Notes: generated by a model not told the origin, from the sequence alone. A stretch of DNA of 64,000 nucleotides from Streptomyces sp. NBC_00820 (GCF_036347055.1 NZ_CP108882.1:496001-560000), one strand, 5' to 3'; positions 41,885-50,049 are shown, numbered from the stretch's first letter. Program-made: numbers and translations.

Positions 41885-41914
41885 TTGCCTAAAGGTTTTA
41901 GGCGCACGCATAAT
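41885..41914 (+). promoter_or_regulatory. Promoter with embedded palindromic operator of the TetR gene
   Basis: -35 ttgcct (41885-41890) and -10 cataat (41909-41914) are 18 bp apart. Between them is a perfect palindrome, gcctaaaggttttaggc (41887-41903; 7-bp arms, 3-bp centre), overlapping the -35 box. The gene's ATG is at 41941 with ggaggt 5 bp upstream. The arrangement is that of a self-repressing TetR promoter. Confidence 0.8.
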
Positions 41915-41940
41915 CGCTTCTGGACAATGGGAGGTACTTC

Positions 41941-42510
41941 ATGGCGCGTGCGGGTCTGACGACGGAGCGTCTGGTGCGGGCGGGAGCGGAGCTGGCCGAC
42001 GAGGCCGGCTTCGAGCAGGTGACGGTGTCGGCGCTGGCCCGGCGGTTCGACGTGAAGGTCGCGAGCCTGTACTCGCATGTGCGCAACTCGCACGACCTGA
42101 AGAGCGGGATCGCCCTGCTCGCCCTGGAGGAGCTGGCCGACCGGGCCGCCGACGCCCTCGCGGGCCGGGCAGGCAAGGACGCCCTGACCGCCTTCGCGAA
42201 CGCCTACCGCGAATACGCCCGGGAACACCCCGGCCGTTACGAGGCGGCCCGGTACCGGCTGGACCCGGAGACGGCCGCCGCGAGCGCCGGCGGGCGGCAC
42301 GCGGAGATGACCCGGGCGATCCTGCGCGGCTACGACCTGGCCGAACCCGACCAGACGCACGCGGTACGCCTGCTGGGCAGCGTGTTCCAGGGTTACGTCA
42401 CCCTGGAGTCGGCCGGCGGGTTCAGTCACAGCGCGCCGGACTCCGAGGAGTCGTGGACGCGGATCCTCGACGGCCTCGACACCCTGCTGCGCGGCTGGCC
42501 GGCGCCCTGA
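41941..42510 (+). CDS. TetR/AcrR family repressor
   Basis: A 189-residue regulator. The N-terminal HTH is LVRAGAELADEAGFEQVTVS then ALARRFDVKVASLYSHVRN. The C-terminal part resembles the WHG/TetR_C_33 ligand domain (YREYAREHPGRYEAARYRLD, LGSVFQGYVTLESAGGF). It probably represses itself through the palindrome at 41887-41903, and may also control the SGNH esterase gene 65 bp downstream on the same strand and the divergent LysR gene. The inducing ligand is unknown. Confidence 0.93.
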   Translation: MARAGLTTERLVRAGAELADEAGFEQVTVSALARRFDVKVASLYSHVRNSHDLKSGIALLALEELADRAADALAGRAGKDALTAFANAYREYAREHPGRYEAARYRLDPETAAASAGGRHAEMTRAILRGYDLAEPDQTHAVRLLGSVFQGYVTLESAGGFSHSAPDSEESWTRILDGLDTLLRGWPAP

Positions 42511-42575
42511 CCGCCTCCGCTCCCCCACCGGGTGCCCCGCCTCACGACCTTCCCGACTCCTCGACAGGCTCACTC

Positions 42576-43778
42576 ATGCCCACCACGCCCACGCCCACCA
42601 CGCCGTACGCCTGGATCACCACGCCGCTCACCGCCGCCCTCGTGCGCGGCGCCCAGGACCTCGAGCGCACCCCGCGCGGGCTGCTCCCGCACCGGCTGCC
42701 CGCCTGGGCCCGCGCCCAGTGCGCCGACCCGCAGCTGCTCATGGCGGAATCCCAGCCCTCCGGCGTACGGCTGGTCTTCCGTACCCGCGCCACCGCCGTC
42801 GAGCTGGACACCCTGGCGACCAAGCGCGTCTACGCCGGGGCCCCGCCGCGCCCGGACGGCGTGTACGACCTCCTCGTCGACGGACGCCCGGCCGGCGCCG
42901 CGAGCGTCAGCGGCGGCGACACCCTGGAGATCGACCTGACCACCGGCTCCGCCGAGCTGCGGTCCGGCCCGGTGGGGACCGTCCGCTTCACCGGCCTGCC
43001 GGGCCACGCCAAGGACGTCGAGATCTGGCTGCCCCACAACGAGACCACCGAGCTGGTCGCCCTGCGCACCGACGCGCCCGTGGAGCCCGCGCCGGACCGG
43101 GGCCGCAAGGTGTGGCTGCATCACGGCAGTTCCATCAGTCACGGCTCCGACGCCGCGACCCCGACCACCACCTGGCCGGCGCTCGCCGCCTCGCTCGGCG
43201 GGGTGGAGCTCATCAACCTCGGGCTGGGCGGCAGCGCCCTGCTCGACCCGTTCACCGCTCGCACACTGCGCGACACGCCCGCCGACCTGATCAGCCTCAA
43301 GCTCGGCATCAACCTGGTCAACGCGGACCTCATGCGGCTGCGCGCCTTCGGCCCCGCGGTCCACGGCTTCCTGGACACCGTCCGCGAGGGACACCCCGAC
43401 ACCCCCCTGCTCGTGGTGTCACCGATCCTGTGCCCCATCCACGAGGACACACCGGGCCCCAGCGCACCGGACTTCGCCGCCCTGAGCTCCGGGCGGCTGC
43501 GGTTCCGGGCCTGCGGGGACCCCGCGGAACGGGCCCAGGGGAAGCTGACGTTGAACGTCATCCGGGAGGAACTGGCCCGGATCGTGCGGGAGCGGGCCGC
43601 CGCGGACCAGAACCTGCACCTGCTCGACGGACGCGACCTGTACGGGGCCGCCGACTTCGCCGAGCTGCCGCTGCCCGACGGCCTCCACCCGGACGCCGCC
43701 GCGCACCGCCGCATCGGCGAGCGCTTCGCCGAGCTGGCCTTCGGACCGGGCGCCCCCTTCGCGGCCTCCGCCAGCTGA
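42576..43778 (+). CDS. SGNH/GDSL esterase with N-terminal beta domain
   Basis: A 400-residue protein without signal peptide. Residues ~1-170 are a beta-rich domain (GVRLVFRTRATAVELDTLAT, VYDLLVDGRPAG, FTGLPGHAKDVEIWLP). The SGNH hydrolase domain starts at VWLHHGSSISHGSDA, with the nucleophile Ser in GSSIS, then NLGLGGSALLDP (Gly), LKLGINLVN (Asn) and LPDGLHPDAAAHRRI (Asp/His). The layout is like cytoplasmic acetyl-esterases that deacylate sugars. It is on the same strand as the TetR gene with a 65-bp gap and may be under its control. Confidence 0.87.
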   Translation: MPTTPTPTTPYAWITTPLTAALVRGAQDLERTPRGLLPHRLPAWARAQCADPQLLMAESQPSGVRLVFRTRATAVELDTLATKRVYAGAPPRPDGVYDLLVDGRPAGAASVSGGDTLEIDLTTGSAELRSGPVGTVRFTGLPGHAKDVEIWLPHNETTELVALRTDAPVEPAPDRGRKVWLHHGSSISHGSDAATPTTTWPALAASLGGVELINLGLGGSALLDPFTARTLRDTPADLISLKLGINLVNADLMRLRAFGPAVHGFLDTVREGHPDTPLLVVSPILCPIHEDTPGPSAPDFAALSSGRLRFRACGDPAERAQGKLTLNVIREELARIVRERAAADQNLHLLDGRDLYGAADFAELPLPDGLHPDAAAHRRIGERFAELAFGPGAPFAASAS

Positions 43779-43863
43779 GCCGTCGAGCCCTGGCGGCCCC
43801 ACGCCCCCGGCAGGCGCCGCACCGGGCCGCCGGCCCGTACCCGGCGGGGCCGGCACCGCCGCG

Positions 43864-44523
43864 TCACACGAGATGGGCGAAGACCACCAGGTTCTCCGTG
43901 TAGTCCTTGGCCGAGTGGTCGTAGTCGCCCGCGCAGGTGATGAGCCGTACCTCGGGGCGGGCCGCGTCGTCGTACACGCGCTTGCTGGGGAAGTCGTCCT
44001 TCTCGAAGGTCTCGGCGCTGTCCACGACGAAGTTCGCCGTACGGCCGTCGGCCCGTTCCACGGAGAACCGGTCGCCTCGCTCCAGGTCGTCGAGGTTGGC
44101 GAAGACGGCCGCGGAGGTCGTGGTGTCCACGTGCCCGGCGATGATCGAGGTGCCCTTCTCGCCGGGTGAGACGCCCTTGGAGTACCAGCCGACCAGGTTG
44201 GTGTTGCCGGCCGGCGGGGGCTCGAGCTGGCCCGAGGCGCCGATGACGAGGGCGGTGAAGGGGGCGTCCACGGTGATCTTCGGGATGCGCAGCCGGGTGG
44301 GCGCGGAATGGGGCAGCGCCTGGCCCGCCTTGGCCGGGTCGGTCGTCGCGCCGCCGGCCCGGAAGGTGCCGGAGGCGTCGTGCGTACCGCGGTGGCCGCC
44401 GAGCACGCTGAATGCGAGGACGACGATCGCCACACCCCACAGCGTCAGCCGCCCGCCGCGGCCCGGGTTCTGCTCGTGCGACGCCGGTGCGGCGGAGCGC
44501 GGGGAGGAGGGATCTGCTGCCAT
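43864..44523 (-). CDS. Class F sortase
   Basis: A 219-residue membrane-anchored transpeptidase. It has an N-terminal helix (LTLWGVAIVVLAFSVLGG) and an extracytoplasmic sortase beta-barrel: TRLRIPKITVDAPFTAL, LVGWYSKGVSPGEKGTSIIAGHVDT with the catalytic His, and the catalytic Cys in VRLITCAGDYDHSAKDYTEN. A conserved Arg is expected but I cannot place it with certainty. ATG 44523 has gaggtgg 6 bp upstream; ATG 44538 is an alternative. Located directly downstream of an exported protein with a C-terminal membrane anchor, its probable substrate. Class F sortases are actinobacterial; targets are poorly known. Confidence 0.92.
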   Translation of the reverse strand: MAADPSSPRSAAPASHEQNPGRGGRLTLWGVAIVVLAFSVLGGHRGTHDASGTFRAGGATTDPAKAGQALPHSAPTRLRIPKITVDAPFTALVIGASGQLEPPPAGNTNLVGWYSKGVSPGEKGTSIIAGHVDTTTSAAVFANLDDLERGDRFSVERADGRTANFVVDSAETFEKDDFPSKRVYDDAARPEVRLITCAGDYDHSAKDYTENLVVFAHLV

Positions 44524-44641
44524 CGGACACCACCTCACTCGGGCACGGCAGCACAGGGACCGGACTGCGGGTGGCGCGGGCCGCCGGCACGGAAAGCGCC
44601 GGCGGCGGCCGCAGCACCCGGGATACGGGACACGGGGACGG

Positions 44642-45235
44642 TCAGGAGGCCGAGCCGCCGGTCCTGCGGCGCAGCGCGTACAGGCCGGTGACGCCTACGG
44701 CGAGTACGGCGAGGCCGCCCGTGGTGACACCCGAACCGGCCAGGGCGCCGCCACCGGTGTGCATGCCGCCGCGCGGCTCGTCACGGCCGCTGTCGCTGTC
44801 GCGGTCGCCGCCGCCCGAGTCGCCCTTGTCGCGCCCGCCACCGCTGTCGCTGTCGTCGTCACCCTTGTCCTTGTAGGTCTCGGGGTCGAACCTGCTGTCG
44901 TCGTCGGACCCTCCGCTGTCGCTGCGGACCGTCGCGAGGGCACCGCCACCGGTGTGCATGCCGCCGCGGGGCTCGTCACGGCCGCCGCTTCCCTTGTCGT
45001 AACCGCTGTCGGAGTCGTCGTCGCTGTCGGAACCCTTGCCGCGGTTGCCGCTGTCGGAGCCCTTGCCACTGTCGGAGCCCTTGCCGCGGTCGCCGCCGGA
45101 ATCGCTGTCGTGGTCGCTGCTGTACGAGGAGTCGTCCCGGCTTCCGCCGTCCGCCGCGAGGGCGGCACCGGGCGTCGCGAAGGCGAGCGCCGCGGAGGCG
45201 GCCGCCGAAGCGAGAAGAATGCGGGCAGAGCGCAT
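44642..45235 (-). CDS. Cell-surface protein with duplicated DEPRGGMHTGGGALA motif, putative sortase F substrate
   Basis: A 197-residue protein. Signal peptide residues 1-28 (RSARILLASAAASAALAFA). The mature part is a low-complexity Asp/Ser/Gly/Lys linker. The motif DEPRGGMHTGGGALA occurs twice, at residues 87-101 and 152-166. The second copy is followed by GSGVTTGGLAVLAVGVTGLY and ALRRRTGG, a membrane helix with a basic tail, exactly the layout of a sortase sorting signal. No LPXTG or LAXTG is present; TGGGAL may take its place. Encoded just upstream of the class F sortase (118 bp gap), same strand. Confidence 0.8.
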   Translation of the reverse strand: MRSARILLASAAASAALAFATPGAALAADGGSRDDSSYSSDHDSDSGGDRGKGSDSGKGSDSGNRGKGSDSDDDSDSGYDKGSGGRDEPRGGMHTGGGALATVRSDSGGSDDDSRFDPETYKDKGDDDSDSGGGRDKGDSGGGDRDSDSGRDEPRGGMHTGGGALAGSGVTTGGLAVLAVGVTGLYALRRRTGGSAS

Positions 45236-45722
45236 GTCGGTGTCCTTCCGCCGTGACCGGGCAGCGGATCCGTCATCAGCTGAAGAGACCGGCCTCGACA
45301 TGACCCACCGTCGATCAGGCCGCTGCCGCGCACCATCCAGGCCGCCCAGCCGGGTCACCGCTCCACCCGTCTGTCCCAGCGACACGCCGCAACACCCCCC
45401 GTTCGGCCCCTGCGGAGTCACCCGTCAGCACGCCCCCGCTCCGGGCACGAACGAGCGTCGCGCGCCCCGGGGAACGGCGGTGCCGAAGGTATGCCCGGCG
45501 GTGTCCAGCCGCGCCGCTCCCAGTACCGATTCCCGTACCGATGCCGGTGCCGCCGTCCTCTCGTGGCGTGCCCGGGTGCCGCGACCGGGGCGGGCGGGGC
45601 GGGCTCGTCGCCCCCTGCGGCCGGTGTCCGTGGGCGAGTTCGGCACCCCCCTTGTCATGACAATCGTCAAAGCCCAGGCTGGGTGCCGACAGTACGCAGG
45701 AGCGGCACGGTAGGAGGACTCG
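45236..45722. other. Divergent intergenic region
   Basis: 487 bp between the leftward sortase-substrate gene and the rightward SCO6745-family gene; no supported gene. It contains a perfect palindrome, ttgtcatgacaa (45652-45663), discussed separately, and otherwise GC-rich sequence without clear features. Confidence 0.5.
45652..45663. promoter_or_regulatory. Perfect 12-bp palindrome upstream of the SCO6745-family gene
   Basis: ttgtcatgacaa has 6-bp arms with no spacer, 59 bp upstream of the GTG start. The first half (ttgtca) could also serve as a -35 element, in which case a bound repressor would block the promoter. The binding protein is unknown. Confidence 0.5.
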
Positions 45723-46598
45723 GTGGCGGACGGATTCGCGCGGGCGATGTGGGAGCGGTACGAGCCGGTGCACAGTCTCGTGTACTTCACGCCCGAGGCG
45801 ATGGGGGTCGCGGACGGGCTGGGGCTGCGCGGGTACTGGATGGGGTACTTCGCGCTGCGGGCCGCGCCGCTCGGCGCGGTGGGGCCGGCCGTGGTGACGA
45901 GCAGTTTCTTCGTCTTCCACCCGGACCGCGTGCGCCGCGCGCTGCCCGACGCCTGGGCGTACGCCGCTCCGGGGGACGCGCTGTTGGGCCGGTGGGAGGC
46001 CATGGACGCGGCGATGACCCGCATGCTGGGGGCGGACGTGGCCGCGTCGGCGGAACTGGCCGAGGCCGCGGACCTCGCCTGGGAGGCGGCGGCCGCCGCG
46101 GACACGACGGGCCGGGTCCTGGCCGCGGCGAACCAGGCGCTGGAGCGGCCGCGGCGGCCCACCGTCCGGCTGTGGCAGGCGTTGACGACCCTGCGCGAGC
46201 ACCGGGGCGACGGGCACTTCGCGGTCCTGGTGAGCCAGGGGCTCGGGCCGGTGGAGGCCATGGTGCTGAAGGCGGCCGCCGGGGAGTCCGACGGCCCGTT
46301 CCTGCGCGAGACGCGGAAGTGGGAGGCGGCGGCGTGGGAGGCGGCCGGGGAGCGGCTGCGTGAGCGTGGCCTGCTCGCGGCGGACGGATCGCTCACCTCG
46401 GCCGGGACCGCGCTGCGGGCGCGGGTGGAGGCGTCGACCGACGCGGCCGCCGAGGGCCCCTGGACCGCGCTCGGCGCGGACCGCTGCGCCCGTCTCGCCG
46501 AACTGCTGGAGCCGTTGACGCACACCGCCGAGACCTCGGGGCTGTTCCCGCCCGGCAATCCGGTGGGACTCACCCGGCAGCGGTTCGCGGGCAGGTGA
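45723..46598 (+). CDS. SCO6745 family protein
   Basis: A 291-residue soluble protein. The opening FARAMWERYEPVHSLVYFTP followed by LGLRGYWMGYFALRAAPLGA is the signature of the SCO6745 family, all-helical actinobacterial proteins related to winged-helix regulators, of unknown function. Later blocks are LFPPGNPVGL at the C-terminus and HFAVLVSQGLGPVEAMVLKA mid-protein. GTG start with taggaggac 5 bp upstream. Monocistronic, with tandem hairpins after it. Confidence 0.88.
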   Translation: MADGFARAMWERYEPVHSLVYFTPEAMGVADGLGLRGYWMGYFALRAAPLGAVGPAVVTSSFFVFHPDRVRRALPDAWAYAAPGDALLGRWEAMDAAMTRMLGADVAASAELAEAADLAWEAAAAADTTGRVLAAANQALERPRRPTVRLWQALTTLREHRGDGHFAVLVSQGLGPVEAMVLKAAAGESDGPFLRETRKWEAAAWEAAGERLRERGLLAADGSLTSAGTALRARVEASTDAAAEGPWTALGADRCARLAELLEPLTHTAETSGLFPPGNPVGLTRQRFAGR

Positions 46599-46656
46599 CA
46601 CCGGCCCGGCTCCCCGTGAGTCAGGCTCTGGTGCGTCAGGTCCCGAGGGGTGGGGT

Positions 46657-46683
46657 CCGGCCGGTCGGGCTCTGACCGGCCGG
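46657..46683 (+). terminator. Hairpin after the SCO6745-family gene
   Basis: The arms ccggccggtc (46657-46666) and gaccggccgg (46674-46683) form a perfect 10-bp stem with a 7-nt loop, 58 bp after the stop codon. Confidence 0.7.
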
Positions 46684-46738
46684 GACCGGCAGGGTCGGCC
46701 CCGGCCGGTTACGCGTCCCGCCGGTCACCGGCGGACCG

Positions 46739-46769
46739 TCCGGACGGCCGGCGGCTCCGGCCGTCCGGA
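46739..46769 (+). terminator. Second perfect hairpin
   Basis: The arms tccggacggccgg (46739-46751) and ccggccgtccgga (46757-46769) pair exactly, loop cggct. It lies between the first hairpin and the kinase gene start and probably backs up termination. Confidence 0.7.
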
Positions 46770-46834
46770 TTCCGTCGTCGCAACGGCCGAAGTTCGCTGC
46801 GTGGCGGCCCTTTTGCCGGACGTACGCTGGGCGC

Positions 46835-47701
46835 GTGGTCGAGCGAGACGAGGATCCAGGGCAGGTGGCGTCACGGCTCACCGGGCGCCGGGTCACGGGT
46901 GCGTGGCCGCCGTCCGGGTCACCCGCCGAGGTGACCCTCGCGGACGGTACGACGGTGATGGTCAAGCGCGGTGACGGCCCCGGCGCGGTCCGCGCCGAGG
47001 TGGCGGGACTGCGCTGGCTCGGCGCGGCGGGAGCCGTGCGGGTGCCGGAGGTGCTCGGCCATGACGAACGGTGGATGGTCTCCGAACGCGTACGGACGGG
47101 ACAGCCCGCTCCCGGGGCGGCGCTGCGTTTCGGCCACGCCCTGGCGACGCTGCACGCGGCCGGGGCACCCTCGTTCGGGGCGCCGCCGCCGGGCGGGCCT
47201 GCGGCGGCGTACATCGGTCTCGCGCCGATGCTCAACGCGCCGGGCGCGGACTGGCCTTCCTGGTACGCCGAACACCGGGTGCTGCCCTACCTGCGGGACG
47301 CGGTCGACGCCGGAACCGTCCGGCCCGGCGAGGCCGCCCTGGTGGAACGGGTGTGTGAACGGCTGCCGGAGCTGGCGGGACCGGCGGAGCCGCCCGCGCG
47401 GCTGCACGGCGACCTGTGGAACGGCAATGTGCTGTGGGGTGCCGACGGCGAGGTGCGGCTCATCGACCCGGCCGCGCACGGCGGGCACCGGGAGACGGAC
47501 CTGGCGATGCTGATGCTGTTCGGCTGTCCGCATCTGGACCGCGTGCTGGCCGGGTACCGGGAGGCGGCGGCGCCGGCCGACGGCTGGCGGCGGCGGGTCG
47601 GCGTGCATCAGCTCTTCCCACTGCTGGTGCACGCGGTGCTGTTCGGGCGGGGGTACGCGGAACAGGCCCTCGCGACGGCGCGCGACGTGCTGGGGGCGTG
47701 A
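46835..47701 (+). CDS. Fructosamine kinase-family phosphotransferase
   Basis: A 288-residue protein of the fructosamine/ketosamine-3-kinase branch of aminoglycoside-phosphotransferase-fold kinases. Visible motifs are TLADGTTVMVKRGDG (ATP-lysine region), MLNAPGADWPSWYAEHRVLP (family-specific block), the catalytic loop RLHGDLWNGNVLW and the metal-binding LIDPAAHGGHRETDLAML. It would phosphorylate glycated amines or a related sugar, promoting deglycation. GTG start at 46835. It is 202 bp upstream of the RiPP genes and not obviously co-transcribed with them. Confidence 0.88.
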   Translation: MVERDEDPGQVASRLTGRRVTGAWPPSGSPAEVTLADGTTVMVKRGDGPGAVRAEVAGLRWLGAAGAVRVPEVLGHDERWMVSERVRTGQPAPGAALRFGHALATLHAAGAPSFGAPPPGGPAAAYIGLAPMLNAPGADWPSWYAEHRVLPYLRDAVDAGTVRPGEAALVERVCERLPELAGPAEPPARLHGDLWNGNVLWGADGEVRLIDPAAHGGHRETDLAMLMLFGCPHLDRVLAGYREAAAPADGWRRRVGVHQLFPLLVHAVLFGRGYAEQALATARDVLGA

Positions 47702-47844
47702 GACGGCGGTCGTGACGTCCGTGGGGCCCGCCGGTGCCTGTTCACAAGTTCGCCGGTTCCTGGCGCAGCCTCCTCACCTTTTTCGGCGTCCTTGTACCTG
47801 ACGCCCCCGACCGCCCTTCCCCCGGCTCCGGTTACGGAGGGTGA

Positions 47845-47875
47845 GGAACCCAATCGCCCGTTCGAATCGTATAAG
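47845..47875 (+). promoter_or_regulatory. Candidate promoter of the graspetide operon
   Basis: A ggaac element (47845-47849) and a cgt/tataag element (47868-47875) lie 28 bp upstream of the precursor ATG, in a locally AT-richer stretch (ttcgaatcgtataagg). The ggaac...cgt pair resembles ECF-sigma promoters, with an 18-bp spacer slightly longer than the usual 16. TATAAG could instead be a -10 for the vegetative sigma factor. Confidence 0.45.
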
Positions 47876-47903
47876 GACGTGAAGGCCGAATCAGGGAGAG
47901 AAC

Positions 47904-48095
47904 ATGCAACCGTTCACGCTCAACTACGCGCGGCCCGCTGTGCAGTTGGACGTCACCGCTCCGTACGCGTATGACGCCGGACTGCAGTTGAACGTCCTCC
48001 CGGACGGGCGGATCGCCGCCACCGACCACGCGACCCTGCGAGCCCTGGGGACGACGACCTCCACGGCGGGGTCCAAGACACACTTCGACGACTGA
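47904..48095 (+). CDS. tgmA: ATP-grasp-modified RiPP (graspetide) precursor peptide
   Basis: A 63-residue peptide. The leader contains PFTLNYARPAVQLDVTAPYA and a conserved VLPDGRIA-type segment; the C-terminal core region reads ALGTTTSTAGSKTHFDD. Thr/Ser residues 50-54 and Asp62/63 are the likely partners for macrolactone (ester) bonds, with Lys58 a possible amide donor. This matches the TIGR-type 'putative ATP-grasp-modified RiPP' precursors encoded next to ATP-grasp ligases in Streptomyces. ATG follows agggagag at 6 bp. The ligase gene begins 17 bp downstream. The product is not known. Confidence 0.88.
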   Translation: MQPFTLNYARPAVQLDVTAPYAYDAGLQLNVLPDGRIAATDHATLRALGTTTSTAGSKTHFDD

Positions 48096-48112
48096 ACGCG
48101 GGCCCGCTGAAC

Positions 48113-49096
48113 ATGACCGTGCTCATCCTGACCAGTGAAGAGGACGTGACGGCGGACCTGGTGGTGCTCCGGCTGGGCGAGGCGGGCGTGCCCGTCGTCC
48201 GTCTCGACCCCGCCGACCTCACCCACGGGGTCGCCCTGTCGGGCGAGTACATGCAGGGCACCTGCGGCGGGCATCTCTCCGTCGGCGGGCGCCTGGTGAG
48301 CATGAGCGGCGTGCGCTCGATCTGGGTGCGCAGGCCCGGGAGGGCGGCCCTACGCGCCGCCCAGCCGTCCGCCTGGCTGACGGAGGAGTCCACCCAGGCG
48401 CTGTACGGCATGCTGCGCTGCACCGGGGCACGCTGGATGAACCACCCGGACGCGGCCCACCGCGCCCGTCACAAGCCCTGGCAGCTGTGGCTGGCGCAGC
48501 GCAGCGGGCTCGCGGTGCCGGCCACGCTCATCACCACGTTCCCACAGGCGGCCCGGGAGTTCGCCGAGCGTTTCCCGGACCTGGTGGTCAAGCCGGTCTC
48601 CGGAGCGCATCCGCAGGAACCGCCGCGCGCGGTGCCGACCAGCCGGGTCGCGCCGGACACCGACTTCACCGCGGTCGCCTACGGTCCGACCCTGCTGCAG
48701 CGGCGGGTCGCCAAGCGGGCCGACATCCGGCTGACGGTCGTGGGGGACACGCTGCTGGCGGCCCGCAAGCAGGCCGATCCGGATGCCCACCCCGACGACG
48801 TGGACGTGCGCTTCGCCCCCTCGGCCTCTCCCTGGCGGCCCGTGGAGGTGCCCGCGCAGGTCGCCGGGGCCGTACACCGGTACATGGCGGGTGCCGAACT
48901 GGCCTACGGTGCCTTCGACTTCGCGGAGGACACGGACGGGATCTGGTGGTTCCTGGAGTGCAATCAGTCGGGCCAGTTCGGGTTCGTCGAGCTGGACACC
49001 GGTCAGCCGATCGCCGCGACGATCGCGTGGTGGCTGGCCGGAGACGGAGAACCGTCGCAGCCGTATGTCAACGGTGAGCGGGACACGGCGCCTTGA
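48113..49096 (+). CDS. tgmB: ATP-grasp ribosomal peptide maturase
   Basis: A 327-residue ATP-grasp ligase of the SAV_5884-like maturase group. N-terminal pre-ATP-grasp domain (VLILTSEEDVTADLVVLRLG; GVRSIWVRRP), central ATP-binding lysine block FPDLVVKPVSGAHP, and the C-terminal metal site WWFLECNQSGQFGFVELDTG with the Glu-x-Asn pair. It would activate Asp/Glu carboxylates on the precursor by phosphorylation and join them to Thr/Ser or Lys side chains. The precursor gene is immediately upstream, and an oxidoreductase gene follows after 35 bp, giving a three-gene operon. Confidence 0.92.
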   Translation: MTVLILTSEEDVTADLVVLRLGEAGVPVVRLDPADLTHGVALSGEYMQGTCGGHLSVGGRLVSMSGVRSIWVRRPGRAALRAAQPSAWLTEESTQALYGMLRCTGARWMNHPDAAHRARHKPWQLWLAQRSGLAVPATLITTFPQAAREFAERFPDLVVKPVSGAHPQEPPRAVPTSRVAPDTDFTAVAYGPTLLQRRVAKRADIRLTVVGDTLLAARKQADPDAHPDDVDVRFAPSASPWRPVEVPAQVAGAVHRYMAGAELAYGAFDFAEDTDGIWWFLECNQSGQFGFVELDTGQPIAATIAWWLAGDGEPSQPYVNGERDTAP

Positions 49097-49131
49097 CGCC
49101 GTGGAGCCCGGATCGGAGAAGGGAACGCGAC

Positions 49132-50028
49132 ATGCGCATCGGACTGCTGGGAACGGGCCCCTGGGCCCGCGCGGCCTACGCCCCCGCCCTCGCCGGGCAC
49201 CCCGGCCTGGACTTCGCCGGAGTGTGGGGCCGGCGCCCGGAGGCGGCCGGCGCCCTCGCGCGGGAGTACGGCGTGCGGGCGTACGACGACGTGGACGCCC
49301 TGCTGGCCGAGGTGGACGCGGTGGCGGTGGCACTGCCTCCGGCCGTGCAGGCCGCTCTGGCGGTGCGTGCGGCACAGGCGGGCCGCCATCTGCTGCTGGA
49401 CAAGCCCCTGGCGGTGGAGGCCGCCGAGGCGAGGGCCGTCGCCGAGGCGGCCGAGCGGGCCGGGGTCGCCTCGGTGGTGTTCTTCACCACGCGTTTCCAG
49501 AAGGAACCGGACGCGTGGATCGGGGAACAGGCCGCCACGGCGGGCTGGTTCACGGCGCGCGCACAGTGGCTGGGCTCGGTGTTCACCAGTGACAGCCCCT
49601 TCGCCGACTCGCCGTGGCGGCGCGAGAAGGGCGCGCTGTGGGACGTGGGCCCGCACGCGCTCTCCGTCCTGCTTCCGGTCCTCGGTGACGTACGGCAGGT
49701 CCTGGCGGCGGCGCACGGGCCCTCGGACACCGTGCACCTGGTCCTCGACCACGCCACCGGTGCGTCCAGCACCCTGACGCTGAGTCTGACGGCGCCGCCC
49801 GCGGCGGCCGGCGCCGACGTCGAGCTGCGCGGTGAGAGCGGGGTGTCCCTCCTGCCGAGGAGCACGGAGGGGGCGGTCCCCGCTCTCACCCGCGCCGCCG
49901 ACGCCCTGCTGACCTCCGCCCGCACCGGCCGCCCGCATCCGTGCGACGCGGCGTTCGGTGTCCGCGTCACCGAGATCCTGGAGACAGCGGAGTCCCACCT
50001 GGCCGGCGCAGCCTCCGTCTCCGCCTAG
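49132..50028 (+). CDS. Gfo/Idh/MocA-type oxidoreductase of the RiPP operon
   Basis: A 298-residue NAD(P)-dependent dehydrogenase. The Rossmann motif is MRIGLLGTGPWARAAYAPAL, then HLLLDKPLAVEAAEARAVAE, which contains the EKP-equivalent DKP motif used for catalysis and cofactor binding. The C-terminal domain (VGPHALSVLLPVLGDVRQV) carries a His in the usual place. ATG 49132 has ggagaaggga upstream. Its position 35 bp after the maturase suggests it is co-transcribed; it might modify the peptide or supply a sugar or cofactor, but many such genes are simple neighbours. Confidence 0.85.
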   Translation: MRIGLLGTGPWARAAYAPALAGHPGLDFAGVWGRRPEAAGALAREYGVRAYDDVDALLAEVDAVAVALPPAVQAALAVRAAQAGRHLLLDKPLAVEAAEARAVAEAAERAGVASVVFFTTRFQKEPDAWIGEQAATAGWFTARAQWLGSVFTSDSPFADSPWRREKGALWDVGPHALSVLLPVLGDVRQVLAAAHGPSDTVHLVLDHATGASSTLTLSLTAPPAAAGADVELRGESGVSLLPRSTEGAVPALTRAADALLTSARTGRPHPCDAAFGVRVTEILETAESHLAGAASVSA

Positions 50029-50049
50029 AGCCTTCCCGCGGTCCGCCGC

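Noticed and set aside
44642..45235. Canonical LPXTG surface protein next to the sortase
   Set aside because: No LPXTG, LAXTG or close variant is present in the C-terminal region, so only a non-canonical motif can be proposed.
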